NCBI RefSeq assembly: GCF_018424685.1
Contig: NZ_QTKX01000001.1
Location: 1,550,001 to 1,614,000, forward strand
Direction: 5' to 3'
Source: Mesobacillus boroniphilus
Lineage (GTDB): Bacteria; Bacillota; Bacilli; Bacillales; Cytobacillaceae
Length of the DNA stretch: 64,000 nt
Below, one piece after another: positions 53,747-61,882 of this stretch. Position 1 is the first letter of the stretch. Each line of letters starts with the position of its first letter. A model generated the notes under the pieces. That model was not told where the DNA came from. It ran no database searches and was given only the letters and a program-made list of their open reading frames with translations. Position numbers and translations under genes: made by a program.

Positions 53747-54673
53747 TTAAAACATGCTCATATTATACTTTGCAGACATTCTTTCAAGTAGCTTAATCCC
53801 ACCAATGCTGTTCCCTTTCTCATCAAGGGCTGGCCCTAAAATGCCAATTCCAAATCTGTTTGGAACTGACCCCATGATCCCGCCTGATACACCACTCTTC
53901 GCAGGAATTCCGACCCTGACAGCGAACTCTCCCGACGCATTGTACATTCCACAGGTAACCATGAAGGTTTTACATAGACGAGCCACATGGGCAGGAATCA
54001 ATCGGCGGTTCGTGACCGGCTCCAAACCATCCATTGCGAACACACAACCAATGCGCGCAAGATCCAGGCAATCCATTTCAATCGCACATTGCTTCGTATA
54101 CACCTTTAACAACTCTTCTACATCCTCATCAATAACCCCATGCTGCCTCAAAAAATAGCATAATGCCCTGTTCAAATCAGAAGTTTCATATTCAGACTTA
54201 GCAACTTCCTGTGAATACCCAATTGAAGAATTGCCTGCCAGTTCCTGGATGAATGAGAGAATTCGGTCAAATCGTTCATCCGAATCATTCCCTTTGATCA
54301 TATGAGTAACTGCTAGGGCGCCTGCGTTAATCATTGGATTCAACGGTTTCGAAGGACTGAATTCCAGCTTAACAATTGAATTGAACGGATCACCTGTTGG
54401 CTCATAACCCACTTTGTCAAAAACAGCTTCTTCCCCGTAGTCTATCAGGGCGAGTGCAAGTGTCAGTACTTTTGAAACGCTTTGCAAAGTCAGCTTCTGC
54501 TGAATGTCTCCTGCCGAAACACAACTTCCATCATCATGAAAAATAGCGACGGACAACTCTTCAGGATTCGCTTTAGCCAATGCAGGAATGTAGTCTGCAA
54601 CCTTTCCTCCATCAGTGTACTTTTTTGCTTCATGTACCAGTTCATTCAATTCATCAGTAGTTCTGCAAGGCAT
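53747..54673 (-). CDS. glsA: Glutaminase
   Basis: A 308-residue serine-dependent beta-lactamase-like glutaminase (glutamine to glutamate plus ammonia). The catalytic SxxK is in [12 protein letters not shown]. Family blocks are [37 protein letters not shown] and [14 protein letters not shown]. The start is the ATG at 54673 after GGAGGAG. No glnT transporter or glnJK regulator is adjacent. Confidence 0.93.
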   Translation of the reverse strand: MPCRTTDELNELVHEAKKYTDGGKVADYIPALAKANPEELSVAIFHDDGSCVSAGDIQQKLTLQSVSKVLTLALALIDYGEEAVFDKVGYEPTGDPFNSIVKLEFSPSKPLNPMINAGALAVTHMIKGNDSDERFDRILSFIQELAGNSSIGYSQEVAKSEYETSDLNRALCYFLRQHGVIDEDVEELLKVYTKQCAIEMDCLDLARIGCVFAMDGLEPVTNRRLIPAHVARLCKTFMVTCGMYNASGEFAVRVGIPAKSGVSGGIMGSVPNRFGIGILGPALDEKGNSIGGIKLLERMSAKYNMSMF

Positions 54674-54745
54674 AATAAAACTCCTCCGAATAAATAATAT
54701 CTTAACAATTTCCAACTCACATACATCATAGCCATCTTTTCCATA

Positions 54746-54774
54746 GAAAAAGGGCAATGATTTGAACATTGCCT
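54746..54774 (-). terminator. Orphan terminator between glsA and the UbiB gene
   Basis: GGCAATG / CATTGCC stem with a minus-strand T run. It lies between two same-direction genes, 152 bases after the UbiB stop. Confidence 0.7.
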
Positions 54775-54926
54775 AATTTTATTGAAATGCTGTTTTCGCA
54801 TGATTGCGCTTATCGAACATGTCTAGCATCTGAATTTTTAAAGGCATCGTGGATCTTTTCGATGAGACTTTTGAAAAGGAAACGCATTAAGCTGTGAAAG
54901 AAACAAAGTTTACGTAAAGAGACTAA

Positions 54927-56603
54927 TTAAAAGCGTCCTGACTTTAATATAGAATAAATAATCCATAAAAACATCCCGAATGCAATGATAAACCCTACTT
55001 CAATTGCAGGTACGCTTGTCAGTATAGTATTATTTCCAAATGTTGCGCCGACAATCAGACCCAGTACAACAATACTGAAGGCAAGCAGTGTTAAACTGAA
55101 GGAAACCTGATTGCTGATCCGGTCGAATTTATGAAGGATTCGGTTGATTTCCGATAAACTGATCTCAAATTTCAAATCCCCTTTGGAAGCTTGATTTAAA
55201 ACCTTATCAACCTGATTCGGAATATTGGTAAACGTATCTGATAAGTCCTCCGCTTTATTCCAAAGCCTTTTTCCCATTTTAATCGGATCGTACCGCTCCC
55301 TCATAACCTGTTCCCCATAAGGCTTAGCAAACTCAATCATATCAAAGCTTGAATCAATACCAGAAATGATGCCTTCAATCGTAATCAACGCTTTCCCCAT
55401 CATCGTCATTTCCTTAGGCAGGATGATTCGATGTTCCTGTGCAGCGGTAAATAACTCCTTAACCGTCAAGCCTAAACTCAATCCATCTTTTGATGAACTT
55501 TCAACCGTTTTCCTGATTCCATCTACTCGATCATAAAAATGCTGTTCATCAATATCTGAAGGAACATTGGCCATACTGAAGATAGACCGGACGATTCGCT
55601 GGGTATCCTTCTGCATGATTCCCATCATCATTGAAGCAGAATCATATCTTAGGCTAGCTGAAAGCCGCCCTACTTGACCAAAATCTATGAATATAAGCTG
55701 TTGCGCTTCTGGATTATAAAGAATGTTGCCGGGGTGCGGATCACCATGAAAAAAACCTTCTTTTAGAATTTGGGTTATAAATGCACTTACTAATAGATCA
55801 GCAATCCTTCGTTTTTCCTCATTTTCAATAACAATAGTATTCAATTCGTTGAGCTTGATACCCTCAACCTTTTCCATGGTTAGAATCTGGGGAGTCGAGT
55901 ATTCATGAAAGACAACCGGAACCTTTATGGATTCACAATCTTCAAACTGCATTTGAACCATATCCGTATTACGGGCTTCTTCAGTATAATCCAATTCCCT
56001 TCTGATTGATTCAGACAGTTCTTCAACCATATCAGTGATATTGTAATATTGTGCCCAGTCATAACGCTGTTCGATTAGTCTCGCAATATCTCTTAAAATT
56101 TCAAGGTCTGTATGGACTGTCTGCTTGATACCCGGCCGCTGGACCTTCACCATTACAGATTCCCCTGTTGACAGTATTGCTTCATGGACCTGTCCAATCG
56201 ACGCTGCTGCTACGTAATCTTCGTCAAAAAAGCGGAATACATCCTCAACAGGCCTGCCAAACTCATGGTGAAGCTTCTCCTTTATTTCATTTACAGGAAC
56301 AGGAGGGACTTGATCTTGCAACAGTTCCAATTCCTTTACAATCTCTTCAGGAAGCATATCACTCCTAATACTGAGGAGCTGGCCAAGCTTTATAAAAGCT
56401 GGCCCCAATTCCTCCAGCATACACCTTATACGGTAACCCGCTTCCTTTGTGTTTCCACTTTTAACATCTGCAGTGATCCGATCCTTCAATGAAAGGACAT
56501 GGAACAGCCCCACCTCTTCAAGCACATAACCAAATCCATATTTCACAAATAATGAAGCTATCTCTCTGTATCTATTTAAACGTCTCAATCGGTCTGTCAA
56601 CAT
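54927..56603 (-). CDS. UbiB/ABC1/AarF atypical kinase
   Basis: A 558-residue membrane-associated atypical kinase. It has the ABC1 signature KLGQLLSIRSD (KxGQ), Ala-rich loop AAASIGQVHEA, VMVKVQRPG, catalytic loop FFHGDPHPGNI and IDFGQVG. Two C-terminal membrane helices (VSFSLTLLAFSIVVLG, VGFIIAFGMFLWIIYS) anchor it. Relatives assist quinone biosynthesis; here a role in menaquinone or membrane lipid homeostasis is only suggested. It follows the phasin-like gene by 14 bases, so an operon. Confidence 0.9.
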   Translation of the reverse strand: MLTDRLRRLNRYREIASLFVKYGFGYVLEEVGLFHVLSLKDRITADVKSGNTKEAGYRIRCMLEELGPAFIKLGQLLSIRSDMLPEEIVKELELLQDQVPPVPVNEIKEKLHHEFGRPVEDVFRFFDEDYVAAASIGQVHEAILSTGESVMVKVQRPGIKQTVHTDLEILRDIARLIEQRYDWAQYYNITDMVEELSESIRRELDYTEEARNTDMVQMQFEDCESIKVPVVFHEYSTPQILTMEKVEGIKLNELNTIVIENEEKRRIADLLVSAFITQILKEGFFHGDPHPGNILYNPEAQQLIFIDFGQVGRLSASLRYDSASMMMGIMQKDTQRIVRSIFSMANVPSDIDEQHFYDRVDGIRKTVESSSKDGLSLGLTVKELFTAAQEHRIILPKEMTMMGKALITIEGIISGIDSSFDMIEFAKPYGEQVMRERYDPIKMGKRLWNKAEDLSDTFTNIPNQVDKVLNQASKGDLKFEISLSEINRILHKFDRISNQVSFSLTLLAFSIVVLGLIVGATFGNNTILTSVPAIEVGFIIAFGMFLWIIYSILKSGRF

Positions 56604-56617
56604 TCCATCACCCGCTG

Positions 56618-57001
56618 CTAGTCAATGTCTTTTGAAAATCCCGGCGGAACATTTTCCATTCCGTTTTCAACCTGGTCAATCTCTTGATTTAATCCGCCGT
56701 TTCGAAGCTGTGAAATTTCTTCCTTCAATAAAACAAGTTGCGCCTGGACAGTGTCTAACTCTTCCCTTTTAACGAAACCCAGGTCAGTCAGCTGGGTTCT
56801 CGCCATCTCCTTGAATTCCCTATTCCATTCCCCGGTCTTCGATTCACCCTTTTTGAAAAAATCGTCAAAGATGGTGTCTGCTTCAGCCTGGGTCATATTC
56901 CCTTTCTCAACCAACTTCATAATGGTTTCATCAACCTTCTCCTTACCGGCAATAGCAGCTCCAAGCCCAAGCAAAAAGCCGCTCTTTATAAAATTATTCA
57001 T
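56618..57001 (-). CDS. Phasin-like/PhaF-type small helical protein
   Basis: A 127-residue protein with FLLGLGAAIAGKEKVDETIMKLVEKGNMTQAEA near the start, a helical middle and a Gly/Pro-rich tail. It resembles the polyhydroxyalkanoate granule-associated (phasin-family) proteins that often precede AarF-like genes in bacilli. AGGAGG precedes the ATG. It is co-transcribed with the UbiB kinase. Confidence 0.75.
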   Translation of the reverse strand: MNNFIKSGFLLGLGAAIAGKEKVDETIMKLVEKGNMTQAEADTIFDDFFKKGESKTGEWNREFKEMARTQLTDLGFVKREELDTVQAQLVLLKEEISQLRNGGLNQEIDQVENGMENVPPGFSKDID

Positions 57002-57076
57002 CTAACGAACCTCCTCTATATAAATCAAGTTACTTATTAGTACCCCAAAATAGTGTGCAATCACCTTATTAAATAA

Positions 57077-57112
57077 AAAAAGCACCTGTTTCTATTTAAA
57101 AACAGGTGCTTG
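57077..57112 (-). terminator. Terminator of the SleL-like gene
   Basis: AAGCACCTGTTT / AAACAGGTGCTT, 12-bp stem followed by a long T run on the minus strand. Confidence 0.88.
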
Positions 57113-57201
57113 TGCCTTACTGGATAATGTACCACAATCTCTTAAGGCCATTGCGCAACTCAAATAAAATCTTACTAGTTTTGGCCAATGAATGAATAAA
57201 T

Positions 57202-58467
57202 TCAAAGTTTAATCACATCCACTTTATCCAAATAAGCCCAATTTTGAGGAGCTTTCAAACTAAGCTGCCAATAGGTTGCGCCATAAAGCTGATATAAATC
57301 GATCAATCTGTATTTTTCAATATAGCTCCGAATGTCTTCAAACCACACGATATGCTCTTCGGTGCCTTTCCAATACCTGAACCAGGGTGACCTGGCTGCT
57401 GAATCATACTGGATGACCGAACCAGCAGAAATAGCAAGATTTTGTGCGTCCAGGACGGAGAGCGCACGATACTGATTGGTCAAAACGACTTTATCATGAC
57501 CATAAAGCGGGAGACCGATTTGCAATTTCCCACGAGGTATCAATGTCAATGAATACCTGACAACGAGTGCGATCCACCATAAAGGAGAAACAGGATCAGG
57601 CGGGCCTCCCGGATACCCGTAATCGATGGTCATAACGGCCACAATGTCAGCAATTTCCGCAATCGTTTTATAGTCATACGCTCCAATTATCGGATTTGTC
57701 GGGAGATCTTCTGTCTTTGCATGAACGTTCACATGTAATATGAGATACCCCATTGCCGCCTTCAGTTCACAGAGGAATGTGTTGAAATCTTCCCTTTGCG
57801 CCGGCGGAATAAATTCCAGGTCGACACTTATGCCGCCATAGCCTCTCTGGTTCGCTAAATTCACAAGACTGGCAACAAGGTTCCTGCGGTAGGTCGGAGA
57901 TGCCAATACATTGCCTGCGAGTTCTTTACTAAAACCGGATGCAGCAGTGTTTTGGATCAATAATAATGGGATGACATTCAATTCTTTGCTTTTTCGGACG
58001 ATAGGGGCATCATCCCCCCACACATAGGCATATCCTTCTTCTGTAAAAGAAAATGCCGCAACAGCAATAAAAGTAAGCTTAGGGGCCATTTTTTCTAAAT
58101 CGGCCAGAATGGTTTGAGAGGCGCCTGGTACGATGAATCCAAGTGTTGAAAACTGCGGTCTAACAGATGAAGGAATATTGATGTTCTGACCAATATACAA
58201 ACTGTTTGGATCAAGCCCCGGATTCGCATTTACGATGCTGCTGACACTCGTCCTGAACTGTAAAGAAATCCTCCATAGTGTATCGCCAGCCTTGATTTTA
58301 TAATAACGCGTAATTGGCTGCTGATCTGGAATATAGAGTGCAAGCCCAGGAATGATTAAGCTCGTGGAAGGAAGTCCGTTGACATCAACAATACTTTGGA
58401 TCGAGACACCATATGTCCTGGCGATTGCCCAAAGGTTCTCTCCTGACCTAACTACGTGGACAGCCAT
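57202..58467 (-). CDS. sleL: SleL/YaaH-like cortical-fragment lytic enzyme
   Basis: A 421-residue protein with two N-terminal LysM modules (VVRSGENLWAIARTYG, IKAGDTLWRISLQF) and a C-terminal GH18 domain. The catalytic region is GYGGISVDLEFIPPAQ, with Glu as general acid. There is no signal peptide, as for YaaH/SleL, which are placed on the spore by the mother cell and cut muramic-lactam cortex fragments in germination. It is monocistronic. Confidence 0.85.
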   Translation of the reverse strand: MAVHVVRSGENLWAIARTYGVSIQSIVDVNGLPSTSLIIPGLALYIPDQQPITRYYKIKAGDTLWRISLQFRTSVSSIVNANPGLDPNSLYIGQNINIPSSVRPQFSTLGFIVPGASQTILADLEKMAPKLTFIAVAAFSFTEEGYAYVWGDDAPIVRKSKELNVIPLLLIQNTAASGFSKELAGNVLASPTYRRNLVASLVNLANQRGYGGISVDLEFIPPAQREDFNTFLCELKAAMGYLILHVNVHAKTEDLPTNPIIGAYDYKTIAEIADIVAVMTIDYGYPGGPPDPVSPLWWIALVVRYSLTLIPRGKLQIGLPLYGHDKVVLTNQYRALSVLDAQNLAISAGSVIQYDSAARSPWFRYWKGTEEHIVWFEDIRSYIEKYRLIDLYQLYGATYWQLSLKAPQNWAYLDKVDVIKL

Positions 58468-58539
58468 CTGATCACACCTTTTTATTTTTTCCTTCTATAA
58501 TCATATGGCGATTCACTTGTTATATACTACTGTCATCCA

Positions 58540-58572
58540 AAAGAAGCAGGTCTTCTAATGAAGCCCTGCTTA
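58540..58572 (-). terminator. Terminator of the Suv3-like helicase gene
   Basis: AAGCAGG-G-CTTC / GAAG-A-CCTGCTT stem followed by CTTTTGG. Confidence 0.65.
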
Positions 58573-58579
58573 CAACTGA

Positions 58580-61156
58580 CTATTTCCAACCATCCCTGTA
58601 GTCCGCCCGTTTCCTGTTTCTTGCTGAATAGCAGGAATCACAGATTTGATATGGGGAATCTACATGGATTCCCTTTCCACAATGCCTGCATTTCTTTTTA
58701 TAATTTTTGACTTCCGATTTTAAAAACTCATGAACATCGTCACTTAATCCTGTACGAATCCTTTCCCAATAAACAGCCTCAGTTTTTCTGCCAAGCTTAT
58801 ATAAAAACAACAAATGCAGGCCAATTGCTTTATAAGAAAGCTCCAGTTCCTCCAGGGAGGCCGTTTTGACAGGCGGCTCCGGCAGTTCTGCATCTGCGAC
58901 GATTGCTCTGATTGTTTCAAGCCATTGTTCAATAAGGGCAGGTTCTCTTGATGAAAAAGGCAGGTGAAGAAATCCATACAGCTCCATCATCGGCAGCCTC
59001 GCTTCAATTTCAGTATCCCTGATATATTCATAAAGCTCCCTTTCTTCTGACAGCGAAGCTTTATTCGTCCCTTTAGGGCTCTCGAACTTATCCCATAATT
59101 CAAAGAAAACAGCAAGTGAACGGTGATATTTTTGAAACCTTTCAAAAATACCAGAAGTTGGAGCAATGGAAAATGTCTCAACAGGGTTGTCCTCTTTTTC
59201 AAGAAGCTTTGTCATTAAACTAATATCTGAGGTGAATGCAACTCGACCGACGTTGTAAATCCCTTTTCTGCCGGCACGGCCCGCTATTTGCTTTATCTCC
59301 TGGGAAGTAAGCCTCCTTCTCCTTGTTCCATCGAATTTTTCATTTTCCAAAAAGACGATTCTCCTGATTGGCAAATTCAGACCCATGCCAATAGCGTCGG
59401 TAGCTACTACCACACTTGTTTCTCCTTTGATGAAACGGTCGATTTGTTTTTTCCTTGTTTCTGGAGGCATGCTTCCATAAATCATGCTTACCTGGCGACC
59501 GCTGTTCTGTAGTCTCGATGCATTCTCAAGCACTTGTTTTCGCGAGAAGCAAACAAGTGCATCGCCTTTCTTGGTATCTTTCAGGCTGAACTCTTTATTC
59601 TCTACCTGGAGAGGAATATCACGAGTGTATTCATATATTTCCGCCACCCCATCATCCAGCAGGTCCATCATCATTTCCTTGATATTCTTGCTGCCGATGA
59701 TGTGGACTTCCTCTGCATTTGCTTTTGTAATGGCTTTAAACCAGGAAAACCCTCTATCCTTATCAGCAATCATCTGTGATTCATCTATGACGACCACTTC
59801 ATAAAATTCCTTTTCGTGGAACATTTCTACTGTGCACGATATATGGTTTGCTCCTTCCACAGGCTTTTCTTCCTCGCCTGTTTTAAGCGAGCAAGGAACG
59901 CCCTCTGCATTTAGCTTTTCATAAACCTCAAGAGCCAGCAGACGAAGCGGAGCCAGATACAAACCAGTTCTTGCTTCCTTCATTCTTTCCAGAGAGTGGT
60001 GGGTTTTCCCTGTATTTGTTTCACCTATGTGCAGAATATATCTAACATTTCTTCTCAGTGAAGGATTGTATTCTCTGCCGAAAATGTCCTCAAGCATGCG
60101 AGCTTCTTCTTCCCTTTTCCGTTCAAGCTCGGCCAGCTCCTCTGCCTTTCTGCGTTCCCTCTCTGCAAGGTCTCTTTCATAGATTGCATGATGCGCCCGT
60201 TCTTCAAACTCTAATTCAGCTAGAGCCAATAGGTCTGTTACGTACTCTTCCTGAAGCTTGAAAAGAAAACCATCTAAATAAACATCAGCCAAGTCGTTAA
60301 TGATTCTTTTTGTCTCGGCGACTGAAAGCTTGTCCTCGAAAACTTCCTCATATTCGCTGAGAATTTGCTGGTCAAGATGTTTCATTACCTCCTCAGCTGC
60401 TATTCGTGTAAAATACTTTAAAACACTGTTCTCAAAATGATACTGGTAGGTCTCATATTCAAAATAAAAACGACCCCAGCTAGCTGTTTGATGGATCTGT
60501 CCCGTCAATTCATCAAAAAAGTCAGCCATCGTCCTGTAATCATCAGGGTTGAAAGAGCCAATATTGGTCAATCTTTCTTCTAGCATGTATGTGTCGATAT
60601 CCTTGTACTTCTGATTTCCATTTAAAATTTTCTTTAATTCCTTTGCCATCTCATGCCGGATTTTTAGATATGCTGACTCCTGGAAGTCACTTAAAACCGT
60701 GTGGCCAACCTGGTAAATCTTTTCCTTTATGCCTGCCTTCTTCTCCAGCAACCGTTCCTCTTCAGCTTTTTTGAGGAACATCTTTCTCGCACGAGTATAC
60801 TGTGCTTCCCAGTTGTGCTCATCGATTACAGACTTGATCCACTCCATTGTATTGAAAGGTTTATAGTCTCTCATTTCATTCCTGAAAAGCTTATTAATTA
60901 ACTTTCTATCGACACCTTCTACAACAAATCCCCGCTCACTCAAAAAAGCCTTTTTATCACGCTTTGAGAAATCATTAGTAGCCTTGGTCAGCCACACATT
61001 CAGCCAGATCTGGCTGATATAAGTACTTCTTTTATCTAGATACTCCTTGAAATCAGGAAGAGTTTCCAATTCACCAAGAAAATTCTCGATATCATCCATT
61101 ATCTTAGTTTTTGTGTTCTCCACTGACTGCTGATGGATCAATTCAATTTGTTTCAT
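58580..61156 (-). CDS. Suv3-like DExH helicase with zinc-ribbon tail
   Basis: An 858-residue helicase. After 370 residues of coiled-coil, charge-rich helices comes Walker A ETNTGKTHHS, VVVIDESQMI (DExH-like, DESQ), then helicase_C with ATDAIGMGLNLPIRR and QIAGRAGRKG. The C-terminus has CRHCGKGIHVDSPYQICDSCY, a four-Cys zinc ribbon. The DESQ and GLNLPIRR blocks are those of Suv3/mitochondrial RNA helicases. RNA decay or remodelling is the likely role. AGGGG precedes the ATG. Confidence 0.85.
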   Translation of the reverse strand: MKQIELIHQQSVENTKTKIMDDIENFLGELETLPDFKEYLDKRSTYISQIWLNVWLTKATNDFSKRDKKAFLSERGFVVEGVDRKLINKLFRNEMRDYKPFNTMEWIKSVIDEHNWEAQYTRARKMFLKKAEEERLLEKKAGIKEKIYQVGHTVLSDFQESAYLKIRHEMAKELKKILNGNQKYKDIDTYMLEERLTNIGSFNPDDYRTMADFFDELTGQIHQTASWGRFYFEYETYQYHFENSVLKYFTRIAAEEVMKHLDQQILSEYEEVFEDKLSVAETKRIINDLADVYLDGFLFKLQEEYVTDLLALAELEFEERAHHAIYERDLAERERRKAEELAELERKREEEARMLEDIFGREYNPSLRRNVRYILHIGETNTGKTHHSLERMKEARTGLYLAPLRLLALEVYEKLNAEGVPCSLKTGEEEKPVEGANHISCTVEMFHEKEFYEVVVIDESQMIADKDRGFSWFKAITKANAEEVHIIGSKNIKEMMMDLLDDGVAEIYEYTRDIPLQVENKEFSLKDTKKGDALVCFSRKQVLENASRLQNSGRQVSMIYGSMPPETRKKQIDRFIKGETSVVVATDAIGMGLNLPIRRIVFLENEKFDGTRRRRLTSQEIKQIAGRAGRKGIYNVGRVAFTSDISLMTKLLEKEDNPVETFSIAPTSGIFERFQKYHRSLAVFFELWDKFESPKGTNKASLSEERELYEYIRDTEIEARLPMMELYGFLHLPFSSREPALIEQWLETIRAIVADAELPEPPVKTASLEELELSYKAIGLHLLFLYKLGRKTEAVYWERIRTGLSDDVHEFLKSEVKNYKKKCRHCGKGIHVDSPYQICDSCYSARNRKRADYRDGWK

Positions 61157-61255
61157 ATATGAACCCCTTAAAATCTGTATAATATAAGCTTTAAGACAAG
61201 CCCCAAATAGAATATTGGCTTAAAGCTGCTAAAGTTACAAAAAGAACCTAAATAA

Positions 61256-61290
61256 AAGGCCGCACAACGAGATGTGCGTGCCCTTCCATT
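61256..61290 (-). terminator. Terminator of the 126-residue gene
   Basis: GGC(A)CGCAC / GTGCG(G)CC stem followed by a T-rich tail. Confidence 0.7.
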
Positions 61291-61324
61291 TAGTATTCTT
61301 CATAAAATCAGTGGAACGGCTTGA

Positions 61325-61705
61325 CTATGCGTTCTTCACCTTTAACTTTTTCATGACTTTGGTTAGAACCTTTTTGTCGTCCTTTGTTACACTTTTAGGT
61401 TTAATCGGTGATACTGGTTTAATTTTATCGATGTTATCGACACTTAGGATTTCAAGGTAAAACGGAGTAGTTTGCCGATTACCCTTCAGATATCCCTTTA
61501 AAATTTTCATTTTTTCAGAGGTACCTGTAAAAGCACCTTGATAATCCCATTCTATTTCATTTTTATATCTTGAATCCATTTTTTCTTTTAAAGCAAATGC
61601 TTCAGATAATGCATCCTCCGGCGTCATAAAATAGGATTGTGTTCTCCTTAACCCCTTTTTTTTGCTGCCATCGCCCGCTTTTGCCTGATAAAGTTTTACT
61701 AACAT
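61325..61705 (-). CDS. Basic protein, unknown
   Basis: A 126-residue Lys-rich protein (net positive), starting at ATG 61705 with GAGG and AGGGAA upstream. The first 20 residues (MLVKLYQAKAGDGSKKKGLR) and the Lys-rich tail (VTKDDKKVLTKVMKKLKVK) look nucleic-acid binding. The longer frame to 61759 needs a GTG without RBS. No family was recognised. Confidence 0.55.
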   Translation of the reverse strand: MLVKLYQAKAGDGSKKKGLRRTQSYFMTPEDALSEAFALKEKMDSRYKNEIEWDYQGAFTGTSEKMKILKGYLKGNRQTTPFYLEILSVDNIDKIKPVSPIKPKSVTKDDKKVLTKVMKKLKVKNA

Positions 61706-61843
61706 TTCCCTCATCCTCTCTGGTTTGGTCTCACGCCTTCTCATGGTAAGTGGAAACACCAGAAGACCCGAGGAATTACGTATATAGATAGTATACCCTT
61801 TTTTCCATCAGTTACCTATTAATAAGGAAATAAATGAAACAAA

Positions 61844-61878
61844 AACAAAGGAGCGTGTTTCTGTACACGCTCCTTTTC
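61844..61878 (-). terminator. Terminator of ppdK
   Basis: AAGGAGCGTGT / ACACGCTCCTT stem with TTTGTTTTTGTTT downstream. Confidence 0.88.
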
Positions 61879-61882
61879 AGGA